From positions 1 to 52,132 of the forward strand of contig WTGF01000070.1 in NCBI GenBank assembly GCA_011525385.1: DNA of 52,132 nt, written 5' to 3'. The position numbers were made by a program, and so were the translations under genes. The DNA comes from Chloroflexota bacterium. GTDB lineage: Bacteria > Chloroflexota > Anaerolineae > Aggregatilineales > Phototrophicaceae. Under the pieces are notes generated by a model, which was not told the origin of the DNA, ran no database searches, and saw nothing but the letters and a program-made list of their open reading frames with translations. Numbering within the stretch: the first letter of the stretch is position 1; every line of letters starts with the position of its first letter. This document shows, one piece after another, positions 41,119 through 49,763 of this stretch.

Positions 41119-42290
41119 GGCTCCCGGTCGCTGTCTGGATTCTATATCTGATCTTCGTTCAAATTGCTCCGCTTCAAGCACAACCGGTAGAGCCGTGGTC
41201 GGTGGTATCCATCGCGATGTCGAAAGATGGACGCTACCTGGCGGTAAAGCATGAGGCAAGCATCTGGATTGATAGCAACACACATACCGACAGCGGGATC
41301 TGGATTTATGATCTGCGAAATCTTCTCTCTCCCCCGCTCTTTCTTGGTGAATCTGACAAAAGCTATACGACGATGCTATTTAGCCCCAACGGCGAATATA
41401 TGGCTGTTGGCGATTTTTACCGGCTAACTGTATTTGAGGTCAATAGCGGAGATGTCATTCTTGATCTGCCGCACTCAGCGACGGCCATACGCAGCGACTT
41501 CAGGCGAATTTCATTCAGCCCCGACAGCAGCTATCTCATGTCTTTCAGCTATTCATATACCGAAGATGAAGTGTCTATATGGGATATTGAAGCTGGTCAG
41601 CGCATCCAAACGATTGCCGCACAGCTAAACATGGCGGACATTGGACAATTATGGCTCAGCCCTGATTGGCGGCAATTTATCAATTGGGGATATCCATCAC
41701 AGATAGACACCGTACACGACTTTGATATCGAGCGTGGAGTTGGGCAAGAACGGGGAAACATTGCGACCGGCGTCCGCCACGCTGGCGCCGATTTTAGCGC
41801 TGACAGTTCGTTCTTCGCTTTAGCGACATGGGATGGCAAAGTACAAGTATATGAAACGGATGCTTGGACACTCATTAACGAGATAGTGCTTCATCAGACC
41901 CCTTGTGGTGAAAGTGGCGTATCATTTGCCTTCGCTCACCATCATACCTGGTTGGCAGCTGAGTGTGGATGGGAAGGCTTATTGACCGTCTGGGACTTCA
42001 AAAGCAATGAAGTGATATTTCGCGACGAACGCTATCCATTTGGCAATCCGCAATTTACTTTGAACGACGCCTATCTGATTGCGAACCTCAACGAAAACAT
42101 TCCCGAGAAGTACGCTCTTGCGGTATGGGACATTGAGGAGGGCTTTGAATTGAAGCTCTACCCGGGCAATAGTCCGCGCGTCCATCCAAACAGCGAGTTG
42201 ATGGCTGTTATCGGTCATGATTCCAGGATTTGGATATGGAATATCCCGCTAAATAAGCTCTTGGTGATTCTGCCAGCGCCCCATCGATAG
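41106..42290 (+). CDS. Secreted WD40-like beta-propeller protein
   Basis: The 394-residue product has a signal peptide (LPVAVWILYLIFVQIAPLQAQ) and then WD40-type blades: SKDGRYLAV, SPNGEYMAVGDFYRLTVF, SPDSSYLMSF...VSIWDIEAG, and DSRIWIWNI at the end. It probably acts as a protein- or glycan-binding propeller outside the membrane. It overlaps the JAMM/M23-like gene by 13 bp, so the pair is translationally coupled and presumably shares a function. No enzymatic motif is seen. Confidence 0.8.
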   Translation: MEKLRLPVAVWILYLIFVQIAPLQAQPVEPWSVVSIAMSKDGRYLAVKHEASIWIDSNTHTDSGIWIYDLRNLLSPPLFLGESDKSYTTMLFSPNGEYMAVGDFYRLTVFEVNSGDVILDLPHSATAIRSDFRRISFSPDSSYLMSFSYSYTEDEVSIWDIEAGQRIQTIAAQLNMADIGQLWLSPDWRQFINWGYPSQIDTVHDFDIERGVGQERGNIATGVRHAGADFSADSSFFALATWDGKVQVYETDAWTLINEIVLHQTPCGESGVSFAFAHHHTWLAAECGWEGLLTVWDFKSNEVIFRDERYPFGNPQFTLNDAYLIANLNENIPEKYALAVWDIEEGFELKLYPGNSPRVHPNSELMAVIGHDSRIWIWNIPLNKLLVILPAPHR

Positions 42291-42400
42291 ATCGCTATTA
42301 GACAGCATCGTCCTAGCGGTGTCCCTGAATTTAGTCGAGCTCTGTTTTAGCGCCAGTTATCTGTCTTATAGAACACTCATCAGAATGATGATTCGATTAA

Positions 42401-43405
42401 CTATCCCGCGCCGAGCGTCCGCACCGGCTGCCCGTCTCTACGCGCCGACTCGACGATGGCGTCCCAAAGCTTCGCCATGCGCAAACCGACCTCCGGCGGA
42501 CAGGGATTCTCGATCTCGCCGGCGCGCACCTGGGAGAATTGCTCCCAGGCGCCGCGCATCTTGGGCAGATCCACCGGCCTCAATCCCGTTTCACCGGCGC
42601 GGCGGATCAAGAGTCTTTCGCCATAGATGCCTGTCCGGATGACCCCGCCGCTCAGCGCGACAAAAATCTCCGAATCCAGCCCGGGAATGGAATCGCCACA
42701 GCCGTTAATCGTGACCAAGGCCCCCGATTCCAGCCGCGCCATCACCACCCCGTCGATATCGACCGGAGCGCCGCGGTTGTCCGTCCAGGCGGCGACGGTG
42801 GCAAAGTCCTCGCCGACCAGGGTGCAAAGCGTATTGAGCATGTGCGCGCCCGTATCGAACATAAATCCCCCGCCGGCGACTTCCGATATTTGACGCCAGG
42901 TATCCACCGTTGCTTCTTTCCAGCCCTGCCAGACCATGCCGGTCACGTTCAGCAGTTCGCCCAGTTCGCCCGACTGGATCAAGCGCGCGGCTTCGCGGAT
43001 CTGTGGCGACAAGCCGCCTTGAAAGGCCACTACAAGAAGCTTGCCGGTGCGGTCGCGCGTTTCCATCAGGCTAATGGCTTCTCTCGCGTTCATCACCATG
43101 GGCTTTTCCAATAGCACGTCCAAGCCCGCTTCCAGGCACATCTTGGCCTGATCGTGATGCAAATTATGCGGCGTAACAATGAAGGCCGCGTCGAGCCCGG
43201 CGGCATAGCGATCGAGCATGGTAGCCAGATCCGGTTCGTTGGGTGGAGGAGGCGCGCCCAGTTCCTCAAGCAGTTCTACTGTATCTTCATAGTTCTTGGA
43301 CGATGGCTCGCAAATGACGCGCAGGTCGACGCCGGTTTCGATCATCAAGGGCAGGTGGCGACGGGCCATCCCGCCGGCGCCGATCAAGGCGGTTCTTGTA
43401 GTCAT
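42401..43405 (-). CDS. Gfo/Idh/MocA family oxidoreductase
   Basis: The ATG at 43405 gives a 334-residue protein starting directly with the Rossmann strand [13 protein letters not shown] (GAGGMA 9-14). The family EKP motif is EKPM (100-103, K101). It uses NAD(P) to oxidise or reduce a sugar, cyclitol or related hydroxyl group. The longer frame to 43456 lacks a ribosome site. Two PhyH-type dioxygenases are encoded upstream on the same strand. Confidence 0.87.
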   Translation of the reverse strand: MTTRTALIGAGGMARRHLPLMIETGVDLRVICEPSSKNYEDTVELLEELGAPPPPNEPDLATMLDRYAAGLDAAFIVTPHNLHHDQAKMCLEAGLDVLLEKPMVMNAREAISLMETRDRTGKLLVVAFQGGLSPQIREAARLIQSGELGELLNVTGMVWQGWKEATVDTWRQISEVAGGGFMFDTGAHMLNTLCTLVGEDFATVAAWTDNRGAPVDIDGVVMARLESGALVTINGCGDSIPGLDSEIFVALSGGVIRTGIYGERLLIRRAGETGLRPVDLPKMRGAWEQFSQVRAGEIENPCPPEVGLRMAKLWDAIVESARRDGQPVRTLGAG

Positions 43406-43544
43406 AATCTGGCTCTCTATTAGTAAAGAATTTGCAATTCGAGGGATTGTATCCAAGAGAAACGCAAATCGCTATTCCAGTTAGGAACGCGGCTTGTCCC
43501 CATAGGCGTAACGACGGTAGTCAGAATTAGCGAGGGCCAAGCCC

Positions 43545-44387
43545 TTACGTGCGACGGCGTGAGCGATGCTCAAGCCGCGTCTCGACCCCTTCGAGGACAG
43601 CGACCGGCTCGCCATCGCGATCGACCCAGACGCCGCAGGGCCCGCCCCGCTCGCTGACGCCAAAGTCAATTTCGCTGCCATCCATGCGCAGGATCGGATG
43701 ATACCATTTGGCGACCGCTTCGGCTTCGCCAACGATGTAGTGGCCGATCATGGCGCAGCGGAAGCGATCGGCTGTGGAGTTGGGATAACTGCCGTGGACC
43801 AACTGTCCATTGAAGAACAAGACATCGCCCGGGTCCATGATCAAGGGCACCGGCTCGAAACCAGGCGGCAATTCAACCGTATCGTTGACAAAGCTGACGT
43901 CAGTATCGGCGTCAACCGTGCACAAGACCGGTATGTCCTGCGTGCCCGGCACGACGAACAAACAGCCGTTTTCCTCATCGCAGCGGTCGACCGCCATCCA
44001 GGCGGCGATACAGGTGCCCGGCTCGACGCGCAAATAGAACTGATCCTGATGCAGCGCCTGGCCGCGCGCGCCCGGCGGCTTGAAGTAGAACATCGTCTGC
44101 GCGGCGTAGGGCTCGCGCCCGAGGATGCTCGTCATCCACTCATTGAGGCGCGGATCAATCAACCAGTTCAAGCTCGTTTCGTCCCAGCGATGGGGTTGCC
44201 CCACGCGCGGGTATTTGGAGAGCGGGTCGCTTTCATCGGTGATATTGTCCGATACGCGTCGATGTTCCCGGTTGATCCAGAGGAAGTGCTCGCGCAATTC
44301 CTCGGCCTCATCGAGGCTGAACAGTCCGCGGGCAAGGGTGTAGCCCTGCCGGGCAAACTCGCTAATGTTTGTGGCGGGTACAGGCAC
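43545..44387 (-). CDS. Phytanoyl-CoA dioxygenase (PhyH) family protein, paralogue 1
   Basis: The start is set at the GTG at 44387 because the tandem paralogue begins with ATG at the same alignment position (xPxPxTNISEFAxQGYT); an upstream TTG at 44429 is less likely. The 280-residue protein has the Fe(II)/2-oxoglutarate facial triad H113, D115 (ALHQDQFY) and H198 (LVHGSYPN), with R208 as probable 2-oxoglutarate ligand. It hydroxylates or otherwise oxidises a small molecule; the substrate is unknown. It is about 80 % identical by eye to the next gene, a tandem duplicate. Confidence 0.85.
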   Translation of the reverse strand: MPVPATNISEFARQGYTLARGLFSLDEAEELREHFLWINREHRRVSDNITDESDPLSKYPRVGQPHRWDETSLNWLIDPRLNEWMTSILGREPYAAQTMFYFKPPGARGQALHQDQFYLRVEPGTCIAAWMAVDRCDEENGCLFVVPGTQDIPVLCTVDADTDVSFVNDTVELPPGFEPVPLIMDPGDVLFFNGQLVHGSYPNSTADRFRCAMIGHYIVGEAEAVAKWYHPILRMDGSEIDFGVSERGGPCGVWVDRDGEPVAVLEGVETRLEHRSRRRT

Positions 44388-44446
44388 TTTGCAAACCAGC
44401 TCCCAATAAGGCGCGGCAGCGCCCGTCAAACGTCGTCCGCGCTATT

Positions 44447-45274
44447 CTACCAACCCTCTTGCCGCATCTCGACGCCTTCGAGGACAGCCATCGGCTCGCC
44501 ATCGCGATCGACCCAGACGCCGCAAGGTCCGCCCTGCTCGCTGACGCCGATTTCGACTTCACTGCCGTCCATGCGCAGCACGGGGTGATACCATTTGGCG
44601 ACTGCTTCGGCTTCACCGACGATGTAATGGCCAATCAAGGCGCAACGGAAACGATCCGCAGTGCTATTGGGATAGCTGCCATGCACCAATTGTCCATTGA
44701 AGAAGAGTACATCGCCGGGCTCCATGATCAGCGGAATCGGCTCATAGCCCGGCGGCAACTCAACCGTATCGTTGGAAAAGCTGATGTCAGTATCGGCATC
44801 AATTGTACACAATACCGGAATGTCATGCGTGCCAGGCACGATGCGCAGGCAGCCATTCTCTTCGTCGCAGCGATCAACCGCCATCCAGGCGGCGACGCAT
44901 GTGCCCGGGTCGACGCGCAAATAGAACTGATCTTGATGCAGCGCCTGGCCGCGCGCGCCGGGCGGCTTGAAGTAGAACATCGTCTGCACGGCATATGGCT
45001 CCCGCCCCAGAATACTCGTCATCCACTCGTTTAGGCGCGCGTCGATCATCCATTGCAAGCTGGTTTCGTCCCAGCGATGCGGCATCATAATGCGCGGGTA
45101 CTTGTGAAGCGGATCATCCCTGTCAGCAATTTTGTCCGCAACTTCGTGTTTCTGGCGATTCATTTGCGCGTAGTGATCTCGCAAACGCTCGACTTCGTCG
45201 GCGCTAAACAGGCCGCGCGCCACGGTGTAGCCTTGCACGGCGAATTCGCTGATGTTTGTGGTGGGTATAGGCAT
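44447..45274 (-). CDS. Phytanoyl-CoA dioxygenase (PhyH) family protein, paralogue 2
   Basis: The 275-residue protein starts at an ATG with GAGG upstream. It conserves the facial triad H113/D115 (ALHQDQFY) and H198 (LVHGSYPN) and R208. It differs from its neighbour mainly in residues 24-60 and at the very C-terminus, and has nearly invariant stretches around the metal site. It is first of a probable pair with paralogue 1, 59 bp downstream. Confidence 0.87.
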   Translation of the reverse strand: MPIPTTNISEFAVQGYTVARGLFSADEVERLRDHYAQMNRQKHEVADKIADRDDPLHKYPRIMMPHRWDETSLQWMIDARLNEWMTSILGREPYAVQTMFYFKPPGARGQALHQDQFYLRVDPGTCVAAWMAVDRCDEENGCLRIVPGTHDIPVLCTIDADTDISFSNDTVELPPGYEPIPLIMEPGDVLFFNGQLVHGSYPNSTADRFRCALIGHYIVGEAEAVAKWYHPVLRMDGSEVEIGVSEQGGPCGVWVDRDGEPMAVLEGVEMRQEGW

Positions 45275-45407
45275 GCTTGCAACCTCGCGCTACTGTTACA
45301 GATTAAGTATAGCGAATTCCACGGCGACCTTACAACTCTCATTCCTTGAACGTAAGGGCTGCCTGAGATAGACTCTATTCCGATGCGAATACAGGAGACA
45401 AGGCGAC

Positions 45408-45650
45408 ATGTTTGTCGAAATTGAGACATGGGGAAATAGCCTCGCTATACGGATTCCAGAGGATTTCGCGCTGAAGCGCGGGCTGAAAGTTGGCAGCCAG
45501 GTAAGACTGGTCGTGGACAACACAAGTTCTGGAATTAAGCTGCGAAAGCGTCCGCGCTATACCCTTGAAGAACTCCTCGCAAGCGTTCCTGACGACTACG
45601 AACTGGAAGAATGGGACACCGGCCCACCGGTAGGGAGAGAAGTTTGGTGA
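45408..45650 (+). CDS. mazE: MazE-type AbrB-fold antitoxin, apparently without its toxin
   Basis: The 80-residue protein has the AbrB/SpoVT swapped-hairpin pattern (ETWGNSLAIRIPEDFALKRGLKVGSQVRL) and a C-terminal tail ending DTGPPVGREVW, the type that binds a MazF toxin. MazF genes normally follow with a short overlap. Here the last codons overlap a GTG that opens as VIPAR, like several MazF starts, but no toxin sequence follows; a dioxygenase gene starts 56 bp downstream. It may be an orphan antitoxin or anti-addiction module. Confidence 0.85.
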   Translation: MFVEIETWGNSLAIRIPEDFALKRGLKVGSQVRLVVDNTSSGIKLRKRPRYTLEELLASVPDDYELEEWDTGPPVGREVW

Positions 45651-45661
45651 TTCCCGCTAGG
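45647..45661 (+). pseudogene. Possible remnant of a mazF toxin start
   Basis: GTG ATT CCC GCT AGG overlaps the MazE stop (GTGA) and reads VIPAR, resembling the first residues of MazF proteins as I recall them (VIPxRGDIV...). The following codons (ATGTTAGATATT...) show no toxin similarity. This is a very short match and may be chance. Confidence 0.3.
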
Positions 45662-45705
45662 ATGTTAGATATTAGGTATGATCTGAACACAAGATGGAGC
45701 TTGAC

Positions 45706-46698
45706 ATGTTCGAATGGACACACGAAGAACTGCCGCAACCGACAACGAATCTGGACACCCTGAAATCGGACATCGACGAATTCGGCTACTGTCTGGTGGC
45801 GGACGCGATTCCGGCCGATCAACGAGCCCGCGCCAAACAGCGCCTGCTGGAACAGGCGCAAGCGGAACTGGAAGGCGGCCACGCCTTTGAGGACGGCGGC
45901 GCCAAGCAGCAATGGGGCGCCTTCACCGACGAAGAGGGCAATGTCCGCCGCGATGCTTTCTCGGCGAAAGCCGGCGGCGTCAATCAGCGCGTCTGGATGC
46001 TGATCAACAAGGGCCGGGTCTGGCGAGACATGCTGTCGCAGCCGACCGTGCGGTCAGTAGTCGGGCACGTACTCGGCAATGACTATCTGCTTTCCAGCTA
46101 CGGCGCCAATATCGCCAAACCGGGCGGCATCGCCATGAACCTGCACACCGATCAATGGTGGATGCCGGAGCCGATCCATCGCCGACCGAACCCGGTGCCG
46201 GCCGGCTCCTTGACCCGCGAACTCTCCAACCGCGTGGACGAGCGCCCGGCCATGATCGCCCCGCCGGTGGTGGTCAATGTGATGTGGATGCTCAACGACT
46301 TCACGGAAGAAATCGGCGCCACGCGCATCGTGCCGCGCAGTCATCTTTACGGACGGCGGCCGGACAAAGACCGCGACAAGGACGTCGTCAGCATCCCGGC
46401 GGAAGGCGTCGCCGGAACGGCAATGCTCTTCGATGGCCGCATCTGGCATGGCACCGGCGCCAACGTCAGCGACGGGGAACGCCTGGGCGTCCTGACCACT
46501 TTCGTCGCGCCGCAGTTCCGGACGCAGGTGAACTTCACCATGGCGACCGCGCCCGAGGTGGTGGCCGAAGCCGACGACGATTTGCTGGCGCTGTTGGGAT
46601 TCAAGATCTGGAACGCCTACGGGCGGATCGAGAGCCCGGTGGCGGGCTATATTCGTCAGGGCGAGCGGTCGCTGGGGGAGTTGAAGCCGCAATCCTGA
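45706..46698 (+). CDS. Phytanoyl-CoA dioxygenase (PhyH) family protein, divergent
   Basis: The ATG at 45706 follows GGAG at 6 nt; an ATG four codons upstream lacks a site. The 330-residue protein is a separate PhyH branch: iron ligands H147/D149 in LHTDQWWMP and H248 in RIWHGTGAN, with R259 for 2-oxoglutarate. It differs strongly in sequence from the two tandem paralogues on the other strand. Its substrate is unknown. Confidence 0.84.
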   Translation: MFEWTHEELPQPTTNLDTLKSDIDEFGYCLVADAIPADQRARAKQRLLEQAQAELEGGHAFEDGGAKQQWGAFTDEEGNVRRDAFSAKAGGVNQRVWMLINKGRVWRDMLSQPTVRSVVGHVLGNDYLLSSYGANIAKPGGIAMNLHTDQWWMPEPIHRRPNPVPAGSLTRELSNRVDERPAMIAPPVVVNVMWMLNDFTEEIGATRIVPRSHLYGRRPDKDRDKDVVSIPAEGVAGTAMLFDGRIWHGTGANVSDGERLGVLTTFVAPQFRTQVNFTMATAPEVVAEADDDLLALLGFKIWNAYGRIESPVAGYIRQGERSLGELKPQS

Positions 46699-46836
46699 GA
46701 ATATCCAAAAATGCTTCTGTGTTATCATAAACTATGAAGGCTGCGTCGCTCGCTGCGGACGATTGCCGCAATAACGCGAGCAACGATAGATAGCGGTCGG
46801 CGCTGCCTAAGTAGCTGATGAGAACAGGAGGTTAGA

Positions 46837-48075
46837 ATGATTAAGAAAACACTTATGGCGGCGGTTATTCTTTTGCTGCTGGCGGCCCCTGCCATAGCGC
46901 AGCCGGATGAAGACAAGCCCAGCGTTTGGCTCTTATCCTTCTACCCCTTCGGTCCTACCAATGCCATCCAGACCGGTATGCTGGACGTGCTGGAGGCTTA
47001 TGGCTTCATCAGTCCGGAAGACCGATCGGATCAACGGATGCAGGTCATGATCGAGTCGGCGGATAATTCGCCCATCGAATTCAACCGCCTGGAAGCCAAC
47101 TTTCAACTTGACCGGCTGCGGGAACTGGTCGCATTCGCCCTCGATCACGAGCCAGACGTGCTGGTGACGATCTCCGCACCCATGACCCTGGCGGCGCTCC
47201 AGGCTACAGATGATATGGATGACCCGCCCGCGATATTTTTCACCGACGTCTACAATCCCTACGAGGCCGGCATCGCCCAAGCCCCTTGCATCAAGCCGGA
47301 CCACATCGCCGGTACGCAATCCCTGATCGATTATGAGGCCATCGCCCGCTTGCCGCTGCTGCAAAACCCCGACGCCACGACGATCGGCGCCATATACAAT
47401 AGCGGCGATGCCAGCGGGGCCTACGGCGCCGGCCAGATTGCCGCAATGGGCGAATCGCTCGGCTTGACTGTCGAAGAAGCGGCCGTCACATCCCTGGCGG
47501 ATCTGGCGCTGGCGACTGAAGGACTGGTCAGCAAGGGCGCGGAAGCCATTCTGCTGCCGATGGATTACATGATGCTGGCCGGGCTGCCGCTCATCTCCGG
47601 CGTCGCCATGGAACAGGGCATTCCGGTATACTTCGCCAGCCTCGACGGCATGATTCTGGGTGCCACGGTAGGCGCCGGCTTCTCCCAAATCCTGGAACTG
47701 GGCGACGCTGTCGGCTTGATGGTGGCGGCCTATTTGGCGGGCGAGCTGGATCCAGCCAGCACCGGAATCAGCGCGCTGGCGGGCGACATGGTCGTCGGCA
47801 TCAATATGCACACCGCCGGGCAGATGGGCTTCAGCTTTTCCCAGGACCTGCTGGAACGGGCCGATATGTCCCTGACAATGAACGAAGAAGCAGGCCTGCC
47901 TTCGATAATGCCGGTCAGTCCGGCGGCGCAGGCGGCAGTTGGACAGGCCTTTTTCGGCGGGCCCGAACCGCTGGAAGCGCGGCAAGAGCGCGACCGCGCT
48001 TTCCTGGCTGGCCTGGCCTGCACCGCCGAGCAAATCGCCGAGCAACAGGCTGAGTTGGACGCGATGGAGGGGTAG
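46837..48075 (+). CDS. ABC transporter substrate-binding protein (ABC_sub_bind/TrpX type), orphan
   Basis: The 412-residue protein has a signal peptide (TLMAAVILLLLAAPAIAQ) and a type I periplasmic-binding fold of the PF04392 kind: VWLLSFYPFGP, ISAPMTLAALQATDD, PPAIFFTDVYNPYEAGI, GAIYNSGDASG and NMHTAGQMGFSFSQDLL. TrpX/YtfQ-related relatives bind aromatic amino acids or other ligands for an ABC importer. A strong GGAGGT ribosome site precedes the ATG. No permease or ATPase gene follows; instead a MITE-like element begins 56 bp downstream, so the partner genes may have been separated or lie elsewhere. Confidence 0.85.
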   Translation: MIKKTLMAAVILLLLAAPAIAQPDEDKPSVWLLSFYPFGPTNAIQTGMLDVLEAYGFISPEDRSDQRMQVMIESADNSPIEFNRLEANFQLDRLRELVAFALDHEPDVLVTISAPMTLAALQATDDMDDPPAIFFTDVYNPYEAGIAQAPCIKPDHIAGTQSLIDYEAIARLPLLQNPDATTIGAIYNSGDASGAYGAGQIAAMGESLGLTVEEAAVTSLADLALATEGLVSKGAEAILLPMDYMMLAGLPLISGVAMEQGIPVYFASLDGMILGATVGAGFSQILELGDAVGLMVAAYLAGELDPASTGISALAGDMVVGINMHTAGQMGFSFSQDLLERADMSLTMNEEAGLPSIMPVSPAAQAAVGQAFFGGPEPLEARQERDRAFLAGLACTAEQIAEQQAELDAMEG

Positions 48076-48186
48076 GCGACGTGCACAGCTTGGGAGCGTA
48101 AAGATCAATCTCCCGTTCCCTTATCTTGGGCAGGGCAATCGCTTCAAAATCAATAACCGTCGAATGTCGCATAAATCTAACGAAAC

Positions 48187-48259
48187 GTAGGGGCGACCAA
48201 TCTGGTCGCCCGATGCTACAGGGCTTTGCGCTTTCGGGCGACATGGTATGTCGCCCTGC
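48187..48259. repeat. Palindromic repeat family B nested in the MITE-like element
   Basis: The unit GTAGGGGCGACCAATCTGG...CGGGCGACATGGTATGTCG matches 24352-24423 almost base for base in both arms; only the central spacer differs. It is contained entirely inside the element. Confidence 0.8.
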
Positions 48260-48285
48260 ATCGCCTCCATTTTGACAGGCTCGCG

Positions 48286-48326
48286 GTTAAATCTCGGTGT
48301 TCTCGGTGTCCTCGGTGGTTAAAATA
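48286..48326. repeat. Short tandem CTCGGTG repeat (family D)
   Basis: The segment GGTTAAATCTCGGTGTTCTCGGTGTCCTCGGTGGTTAAAAT contains three CTCGGTG units. In reverse complement, TTTTAACCACCGAGG recurs at about 52032-52046. Confidence 0.65.
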
Positions 48327-48397
48327 ATTTGAAGCGATTGCCCTGTTATCTTGGGCCGAGCAGTGGATATGTTTGATGTAACGCGGTACGATTGAAA

Positions 48398-48470
48398 GGG
48401 GTCAGCCAGTGGCTGACCCCTACAAGTTTCACTCATAGCGAAAATTGTAGGGGCAACCTATTAGGTCGCT
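48398..48470. repeat. Hairpin plus family B half-unit upstream of the amidohydrolase gene
   Basis: GGGGTCAGCCA (48398-48408) and TGGCTGACCCC (48410-48420) form an 11-bp hairpin around one G. At 48447 a half-unit GTAGGGGCAACCTATTAGG follows. The rest of the 48076-48578 gap holds only the MITE and no supported gene. Confidence 0.65.
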
Positions 48471-48578
48471 CGTATATCACCGGAATAATTTCTGGTTTTG
48501 CGGCGATTTCTAGCCCGAAAACAGGAGTGCCCTCCTCAGTTCGCTTTGGGAAGAAGTTGCCGGGAAAAAGGGAAAACC

Positions 48579-49763
48579 ATGGTTCAACAAATCGACAAAC
48601 TCGAGCAAATCCACATCGGCAAGAAGGGCGCAGCGCCCATCGCCGCGCCAGGCTGGACCGGCAAAAGCGCCGACAGAGTTAAACTCGTCGACTGCGATGT
48701 GCATCACAACTTCCGCGAGCCGGAAGAACTATTGCCCTACCTGCCCAAGTTCTACCAGGAGCACCTGCTCGATCAGGGATTGCACCTGCCGGGCAGCGGT
48801 TACGCCAACACGCCTTTTCGCCGCACGCGCCCCGACATCAAAGCGCCCGAGCTCCAAGAGCGCGACTTCAACTTCTCGCTGGAATTCACGCAGAAGGAAC
48901 TGCTCGACCGCTGGAATATCGACTTCGCCCTGCTCACGGGACCGCCCGTCTTCTATGGCTACGCCGGCTTGCCCGATCCGGATTGGGCGGCGGCGCTGTG
49001 CACGGCTTTCAACGACTGGACCATCGAGCACTGGCTGGACAAAGACCCGCGCGTGGTCAACGCCATCCTGGTCGCGCCCAATGATCCGGCGCTGGCCGTC
49101 AAAGAAATCCATCGCCTCGCCCATCGTAAAGACACAGTTGCCGTCATGGTGCCCATGCAGAGTCCACATCTCTTTGGCAAGCGGGTTTATCATCCCATAT
49201 GGGAAGCCTGCGCCGAGCATGACCTGCCGGTAGTTTCCCATATCGGCGGCGGTAGCCCGGGTTCAACGCCGACGCCGACCGGTTTCCCCAGCTACTACAT
49301 GGAATCGCGCATGACCCGTCCCAGCGTCGCCAGCGCGCAGGCCGCCTCGCTTATCGTTGAAGGCGTCTTCGAGAAGTTCCCCAATTTCAAAGTCGCGCTT
49401 ATCGAAGTGCAGCAGATGTGGGCGGTGCCGCTGATGTGGCACATGGATGTCGACTGGAAAGCCATCGGCGATCAGACGCCCTGGCTGAAACGACTGCCGA
49501 GCGAGTATTTCCGCGATCACATCCGCATCGGCAGCCAACCCATGCACGAGCCGCCCAAGACCGAGCAGGTCCACCAAATGCTGGAAATGCTGCACGCGGA
49601 CGAGACCTTGATCTTTTGCAGTGATTTCCCGCATTTCGACTGGAACGACCCGGTGACCGTTTTGCCCAGGCTGGATGAGCGCAGTCACCGGCGCATCTTC
49701 GCCGAGAACGCCCTCGATATGCTGCGCATCACTGACGACATGATCGAGGCGGTTGTGGCGTGA
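48579..49763 (+). CDS. Amidohydrolase family 2 protein (PF04909, ACMSD-like)
   Basis: The ATG at 48579 follows AAAAAGGG; the longer frame extends into repeat sequence. The 394-residue TIM-barrel protein has the metal-site DxH (LVDCDVHHN, D40 and H42), LPVVSHIGGGSPG with a barrel histidine and FCSDFPHFDW near the C-terminus with the essential aspartate. Family members decarboxylate or hydrolyse aromatic or small organic acids. Its stop overlaps the Rieske gene start by 4 bp, so the two proteins probably function together. Confidence 0.88.
   Translation: MVQQIDKLEQIHIGKKGAAPIAAPGWTGKSADRVKLVDCDVHHNFREPEELLPYLPKFYQEHLLDQGLHLPGSGYANTPFRRTRPDIKAPELQERDFNFSLEFTQKELLDRWNIDFALLTGPPVFYGYAGLPDPDWAAALCTAFNDWTIEHWLDKDPRVVNAILVAPNDPALAVKEIHRLAHRKDTVAVMVPMQSPHLFGKRVYHPIWEACAEHDLPVVSHIGGGSPGSTPTPTGFPSYYMESRMTRPSVASAQAASLIVEGVFEKFPNFKVALIEVQQMWAVPLMWHMDVDWKAIGDQTPWLKRLPSEYFRDHIRIGSQPMHEPPKTEQVHQMLEMLHADETLIFCSDFPHFDWNDPVTVLPRLDERSHRRIFAENALDMLRITDDMIEAVVA

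Larger units (their letters stand above)
48131..48345. mobile_element. MITE-like element with 18-bp inverted ends and 10-bp target duplication
   Basis: The 215-bp element has terminal inverted repeats CAGGGCAATCGCTTCAAA (48131-48148) and its exact complement (48328-48345). It is flanked by perfect direct repeats TTATCTTGGG at 48121-48130 and 48346-48355. It encodes no transposase and must have been moved in trans. The CAGGG ends and 8-10 bp duplications recall the ISAs1 family, from memory. Inside it are a family B palindrome (48187-48259) and a run of CTCGGTG repeats (48290-48318). Confidence 0.85.

Noticed and set aside
48187..48470. Repeated palindromes considered as a CRISPR array
   Set aside because: Units are not evenly spaced, spacers are not unique inserts of constant size, and no cas gene is present.
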